Source of the DNA: Acidimicrobiia bacterium
GTDB lineage: Bacteria; Actinomycetota; Acidimicrobiia; IMCC26256; JAENVU01
NCBI GenBank assembly: GCA_025357995.1
Contig: JANYLF010000268.1
Span: 1-7,316 of the forward strand
Direction: 5' to 3'
DNA: 7,316 nucleotides
Below are positions 4,301-7,316 of the stretch, piece by piece (position 1 is the stretch's first letter; every line of letters starts with the position of its first letter). Under the pieces are notes generated by a model that saw nothing but the letters and a program-made list of their open reading frames with translations, had not been told where the DNA came from and did no database searches. The position numbers were made by a program, and so were the translations under genes.

Positions 4301-5530
4301 ATGGTCCAGATGTCGATGACTCGCGCGGTGCGTCGCCCCCCGTTGTTCGGCGTGGTGGTCGCGTTGGTCGTGGCCACGGCCATTCCGTCGTCGCAGTCCG
4401 CGGCGGCAAGTCCGGCGCGCCCGTACGATCCGGTCGTCAGCACTACGAATGATCCGATCACCCGTATCGCGGTGCTGACCGGCCTGGTGAGCACACGCGC
4501 CACCGACCAGGCGAACGAGCAAGCGCAACGCGACCTGGCCGTTCGCCAGCTTTCCGACGCCCATCTGGCCGAAAACGCGGCGCTGGCCAAGGCGGATTTC
4601 CTGGGCCACGAGTCCGACGCCGCCGAGACGAAATACCGCGCCGCCCGCGCGCAGGTGGCGGCGCTCGCGTCGGCCTACTACCGGAACGCGGGGAACCCGG
4701 GAGTTCTCATCCAGCTCCTGCAATCTCGTTCGGTCGCCGAGTACGGATATCGCCAGAAGATCGTGAGTGTGATCGGCGAACGACAAACGAACGTGGTCAA
4801 GCAGATGCTGCGGGCCCGTGATGCCGCGGTGCGCGCCGCGCGCGATGCGGCCAACGAGACGCAACGGATCCACGAGCGAGTTCTGTCACTCCAGGCCGCC
4901 ATCCCTTCCCACACCGCGCGGATCAACGCGCTCCAGTCAGGTCTGTCGTCGGCGCGGTATTGGCTCGCTCGTTGGGAGTCGATCGCGAGCGGGGTCAACA
5001 CGCCGATCATGAGTCGTTCCGTGATCGGTCCGAGCGAGCTCGCCGAATGGTTCGTGGCGACGCGCCGTCGCGGCGCCCGCATCACAGTTTCGATGGACGA
5101 ACTCACCCGCGCGTTCATCGAGGAGGGCCAGGCGGCGCTGGTTCGCGGCGATATCGCGTTCGCGCAGTCGATCCTCGAGACCGCAAGCTTCTACTTCCCG
5201 GAGGGCGGGCAGCTCACACCGACCGACAACAACTTCGCCGGCATCAACGCGTGCGACAGCTGTCCGACGGGCAGCTCCTTCACCGATGCTCGCACCGGGG
5301 TACGCGCGCAGATGCAGTTGCTGCGGGTGTACGCAGATGCTCATCTCACGAATGCGGATTTGAACCCGCCCGCCGTGGACCCCAAGCTCGACCACCATTT
5401 CCTCAAGGGCAAGGTCACAACGTGGAACGGGCTGACCCACACGTGGGCGACCGCCGACGCCTACGGGGATCGCATCCTCGAGATCTACGAGCAGATCCTG
5501 GGTTGGCTCACCGACCGGGCCCACGTCTGA
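4301..5530 (+). CDS. Secreted coiled-coil protein with a C-terminal glucosaminidase (GH73-type) domain
   Basis: 409 residues. N-terminal signal peptide: basic TRAVRRPP (7-14), hydrophobic LFGVVVALVVATAI (15-28), small-residue cleavage region SAAASPA (33-39). Residues about 55-230 are Ala/Arg/Gln-rich and heptad-like, predicted as two long coiled-coil segments, similar in layout to PcsB/RipA-type wall hydrolase N-terminal domains. Residues about 264-345 match the glucosaminidase domain (PF01832): RGDIAFAQSILETASF (282-297) with Glu293 as the likely catalytic acid, then NNFAGI (310-315) and TGVRAQMQLLRVYAD (332-346). This domain hydrolyses N-acetylglucosaminyl bonds in peptidoglycan. An NACDSCPTG insert (316-324) brings a CxxC pair, suggesting a disulfide after export. 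Start: ATG 4301 is taken; ATG at 4310 or 4316 would also keep the signal peptide, and none has a clear SD. Probable role is cell-wall remodelling at division or growth. Confidence 0.85.
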   Translation: MVQMSMTRAVRRPPLFGVVVALVVATAIPSSQSAAASPARPYDPVVSTTNDPITRIAVLTGLVSTRATDQANEQAQRDLAVRQLSDAHLAENAALAKADFLGHESDAAETKYRAARAQVAALASAYYRNAGNPGVLIQLLQSRSVAEYGYRQKIVSVIGERQTNVVKQMLRARDAAVRAARDAANETQRIHERVLSLQAAIPSHTARINALQSGLSSARYWLARWESIASGVNTPIMSRSVIGPSELAEWFVATRRRGARITVSMDELTRAFIEEGQAALVRGDIAFAQSILETASFYFPEGGQLTPTDNNFAGINACDSCPTGSSFTDARTGVRAQMQLLRVYADAHLTNADLNPPAVDPKLDHHFLKGKVTTWNGLTHTWATADAYGDRILEIYEQILGWLTDRAHV

Positions 5531-5538
5531 ATCGAGCG

Positions 5539-5568
5539 TCGCCAGGCTCGCGAAGTTCGCACTACGTT
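5539..5568 (+). promoter_or_regulatory. Candidate leaderless promoter of the amidohydrolase gene
   Basis: TACGTT (5563-5568, TANNNT) ends 7 bases before the ATG at 5576, so initiation would fall on or next to the start codon. A partial -35, TCGCCA (5539-5544; 4 of 6 with TTGACA), sits 18 bases upstream. There is no SD before the ATG. The promoter lies wholly in the 45-base gap after the glucosaminidase stop codon, so the amidohydrolase can be transcribed alone. Confidence 0.5.
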
Positions 5569-5573
5569 CGCGA
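5548..5573. repeat. Inverted repeat TCGCGAA / TTCGCGA over the -10 region
   Basis: Seven-base arms (5548-5554 and 5567-5573) with a 12-base spacer span the -10 box and the transcription start of the amidohydrolase gene. This is a plausible operator for a dimeric repressor, or a weak hairpin closing the preceding gene's transcript. The spacer itself contains a further GTTCGC, so the TTCGC unit recurs in this gap. Confidence 0.35.
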
Positions 5574-5575
5574 CC

Positions 5576-6754
5576 ATGACGCTCGACTACCAGCTCTTCG
5601 ACGCCGACAACCACTACTACGAGGCGACCGACGCGTTCACCCGCCACGTCCCCCGCTCGATGGCGAAACGCACGATGCAATGGGTCGAACTCGATGGTAA
5701 GCCGCGGTTGGTGGTGGCCGGTCGGATCAATCGGTTCATCCCGAATCCGCAATTCGACCCGGTCGCGAGACCCGGCGCGCTCGACGAGTACTTCCGCGGC
5801 CACCGGGCCGGCGACGACATTCGGGCCGCGTTCGGCGAGCTCGATCCCATCAGCCCGGCGTATCGCGAGCCGGCTGCGCGCATCGCGGTGATGGACCAAC
5901 AGGGCATGGAGGGATGTCTCCTGTTTCCCACCCTCGGCGTGGGGATGGAGCAGGGCTTGGTGCACGATCCCGAGGCCGCGCACTGCGCGTTCCACGCGTT
6001 CAACGAGTGGATGCTCGAAGACTGGACGTTCAACTACCAGGACCGGATCTTCGCCGCGCCGTACCTCACGTTGCTCGATCCCGACCGCGCTCGTGAAGAG
6101 GTGGAGTGGGCGATCGATCAGGGCGCGAAGGTGATCGTGATGCGCGCCGGTCCGATCCTCGCGCCGAGTGGCCCCCGATCGCCCGGCGATTCCGTCTACG
6201 ACCCGGTGTGGGCGCGCCTCGCGGAAGCGGGCACGCTCGTGGCGTACCACTCGGGCGAGAGTGGCTATCACCGCTACGCGGTCGAGTGGGGTGAGAGCAG
6301 CGAGATGGAAGCGTTCCGCCACAACCCCTTCACCACGATCACTTCGGCCGACCGACCGATCTACGACACGATCGCGGCACTCATCTGCCACGGCGTCTTC
6401 GCGCGTCACCCGCGTGTGCGTGTCGCGACGATCGAATCCGGCAGCGAATGGGTGCCCACACTCGTGCGCAAGATGAAGAAGTCGTTCGCGCAGGCGCCGA
6501 TGGCCTTCGCCGGCGGCGACCCGGTCGCGCAACTGCGCGACCACGTGTGGGTCTCCCCGTATTACGAGGACGACCTCTCGGCGTTGAAGGCGAGTATCGG
6601 CGCGGAACGCATCGTGTTCGGTTCGGATTATCCGCACGCCGAGGGACTCGCGAACCCTGTCTCGTTCGTCGATGACTTGAAGGGTTTCACGGAAGGCGAA
6701 ATCCGTCGGATCATGCGGGAGAACGCGCGGGAGTTGGTGCACGCTCGCCCGTAA
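5576..6754 (+). CDS. Amidohydrolase-2 family metal-dependent TIM-barrel hydrolase/decarboxylase
   Basis: 392 residues, full length for PF04909, the group that includes ACMSD and resorcylate decarboxylases as well as many uncharacterised actinobacterial enzymes. Metal-site features: DADNHYYE (9-16) at the end of the first strand, His225 in LVAYHSGESGYH (221-232), Glu287 in VATIESGSEW (283-292) and Asp351 with His354 in VFGSDYPHAEG (347-357). The classical first-strand HxH is here DxH (Asp11, His13), a variant I believe is shared by a large actinobacterial subgroup. The IAVMDQQGMEGCLLFPTLGV segment (103-122) is the usual substrate-barrel strand. The start is ATG 5576, with no SD but a well-spaced TANNNT box, so leaderless. 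The substrate is unknown; relatives often sit in aromatic or steroid degradation clusters, but no such genes are present here. Its end overlaps the convergent membrane-protein gene by 44 bases. Confidence 0.9.
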   Translation: MTLDYQLFDADNHYYEATDAFTRHVPRSMAKRTMQWVELDGKPRLVVAGRINRFIPNPQFDPVARPGALDEYFRGHRAGDDIRAAFGELDPISPAYREPAARIAVMDQQGMEGCLLFPTLGVGMEQGLVHDPEAAHCAFHAFNEWMLEDWTFNYQDRIFAAPYLTLLDPDRAREEVEWAIDQGAKVIVMRAGPILAPSGPRSPGDSVYDPVWARLAEAGTLVAYHSGESGYHRYAVEWGESSEMEAFRHNPFTTITSADRPIYDTIAALICHGVFARHPRVRVATIESGSEWVPTLVRKMKKSFAQAPMAFAGGDPVAQLRDHVWVSPYYEDDLSALKASIGAERIVFGSDYPHAEGLANPVSFVDDLKGFTEGEIRRIMRENARELVHARP

Positions 6755-7316
6755 CCACTTCGGGTGGCGGGTCCGGATGAGCATCGACCGCGGAGCGCGC
6801 AGTGTCGTCCTCGACGCGCGTCGCGAGGAAGACGAGTACCGGCAACAGGGTGGCGAGCATCATGCCCGTCACCTGCACTCCCGAATCGTTGAGTGCCGTC
6901 GCGAGCACGGTGAGGACGCCGAAGCAGATCAACCCGGGCTGGAGCGTGGGGACACGTGCGATCGTGCGGGCCAGGAGATCGCTGCGTCGGCCCGCGAGTA
7001 CGAGACCGACCAGAACGCTCAACACCGCGAGCAGCCATGCGGTGTTCGAGAAGGTGGAGAACATCAGCGACGCCTTGCGGCCGACGACACCGGTGAAGCT
7101 TCCGATGCCGTCGGAACCCACTTTCTCGAACAGCCGGCCGATGTGGGTGCGTTCGTTCGCGGGCCGGCTGAGATCGACGAACCCGGCAACGAGTCCCGCG
7201 GCCACAAGTACGCCCACGAGGATGGCGATGGCGCGGAGGTTGATGCGACGACCGGATCGCAGGAGCCACCAGAGCGCGATGGTCGGTCCGAGGCTGAGCG
7301 CGCCGCCGAAGTCCTG
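6711..7316 (-). CDS. Multi-pass integral membrane protein, C-terminal part (partial)
   Basis: The minus frame is open from the window edge to TGA at 6713-6711, giving 201 residues without a real start; the GTG at 7217 is internal, since coding-like sequence continues above it (QDFGGALSLGPTIALWWLL). Hydrophobic segments at about 4-19, 28-47, 92-108, 127-142 and 148-166 suggest five membrane helices, followed by a Pro/Ala/Glu-rich hydrophilic tail (about 168-201). Between helices are DLSRPANERTHIGRLFEKVG (48-67) and FTGVVGRKASLMF (74-86). From memory these DxGG, D-x-x-RP-x-x-x-RTH and RK patterns recur at the C-terminal end of large actinobacterial integral membrane proteins of unknown function, so a full gene of several hundred residues is likely. 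No enzyme motif is visible in this part. The 44-base overlap with the amidohydrolase lies in the disordered tail. Confidence 0.8.
   Translation of the reverse strand, partial: QDFGGALSLGPTIALWWLLRSGRRINLRAIAILVGVLVAAGLVAGFVDLSRPANERTHIGRLFEKVGSDGIGSFTGVVGRKASLMFSTFSNTAWLLAVLSVLVGLVLAGRRSDLLARTIARVPTLQPGLICFGVLTVLATALNDSGVQVTGMMLATLLPVLVFLATRVEDDTARSAVDAHPDPPPEVVTGERAPTPARSPA

Noticed and set aside
4074..4409. N-terminal extension of the PLP enzyme to 4409
   Set aside because: Pro/Thr/Arg-rich text with no family similarity, overlapping the start of the divergent glucosaminidase gene; the family normally starts at the RFPG...FDGPAG motif.
4937..6784. 615-residue open frame on the minus strand opposite the amidohydrolase
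   Set aside because: Its sequence is Arg/His/Val-rich with no domain, lies wholly antisense to a clear enzyme and the end of the glucosaminidase gene, and is a typical GC-rich shadow frame.
1..7316. CRISPR array, tRNA/rRNA, insertion sequence or attachment site
   Set aside because: No regularly spaced repeats, no cloverleaf or rRNA-like sequence, no transposase or integrase frame and no long terminal repeats were seen on reading both strands.

Overview
The window is high-GC, gene-dense bacterial DNA. Many GTG/TTG starts, starts without a Shine-Dalgarno (SD), tightly packed genes and the protein families present all suggest an actinomycete. The coiled-coil/glucosaminidase protein with its ACDSC motif and the DADNHYYE amidohydrolase make class Acidimicrobiia (possibly a metagenomic genome) my best guess. 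That is inference; no marker gene is present.

Layout, left to right. (1) 1-59 may hold the start of a leftward secreted or membrane protein that runs off the edge. (2) 202-345 (+) is a 47-residue ORF behind a very good SD. (3) 355-1257 (-) is a class III-like polyphosphate kinase 2 (PPK2). It is the second gene of a leftward operon; the first, 1266-2003, is a membrane-anchored coiled-coil protein ending in what looks like a dead histidine-kinase ATPase domain. (4) Divergent from that operon, 2102-2449 and 2452-2928 (+) form an ArsR regulator/SRPBCC (AHSA1-type) pair behind a palindromic operator candidate. (5) 2925-4073 (-) is a PLP enzyme of the cysteine-desulfurase-like VC1184 type. (6) 4074-4300 is intergenic, with an apparent relic of a GH26-type glycoside hydrolase and a strong hairpin. 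(7) 4301-5530 (+) is a secreted coiled-coil protein with a GH73-type glucosaminidase domain. (8) 5576-6754 (+) is an amidohydrolase-2 (TIM-barrel metal hydrolase/decarboxylase) with a leaderless-type promoter. (9) 6711-7316 (-) is the C-terminal part of a multi-pass membrane protein cut by the window edge.

The genes do not form one pathway. The clear functional couplings are the ArsR/SRPBCC pair and the pseudokinase-like protein/PPK2 operon (phosphate and nucleotide energy metabolism, link to sensing unknown). Two convergent gene pairs overlap at their 3' ends (4 and 44 bases) and a third is separated by 9 bases, so there is no room for ordinary terminators. I found no tRNA, rRNA, CRISPR array, transposase or complete mobile element. 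No outstanding new multi-gene system is evident; the most interesting items are the pseudo-ATPase/PPK2 operon, the GH26 relic, the unlisted small gene and the ArsR operator.
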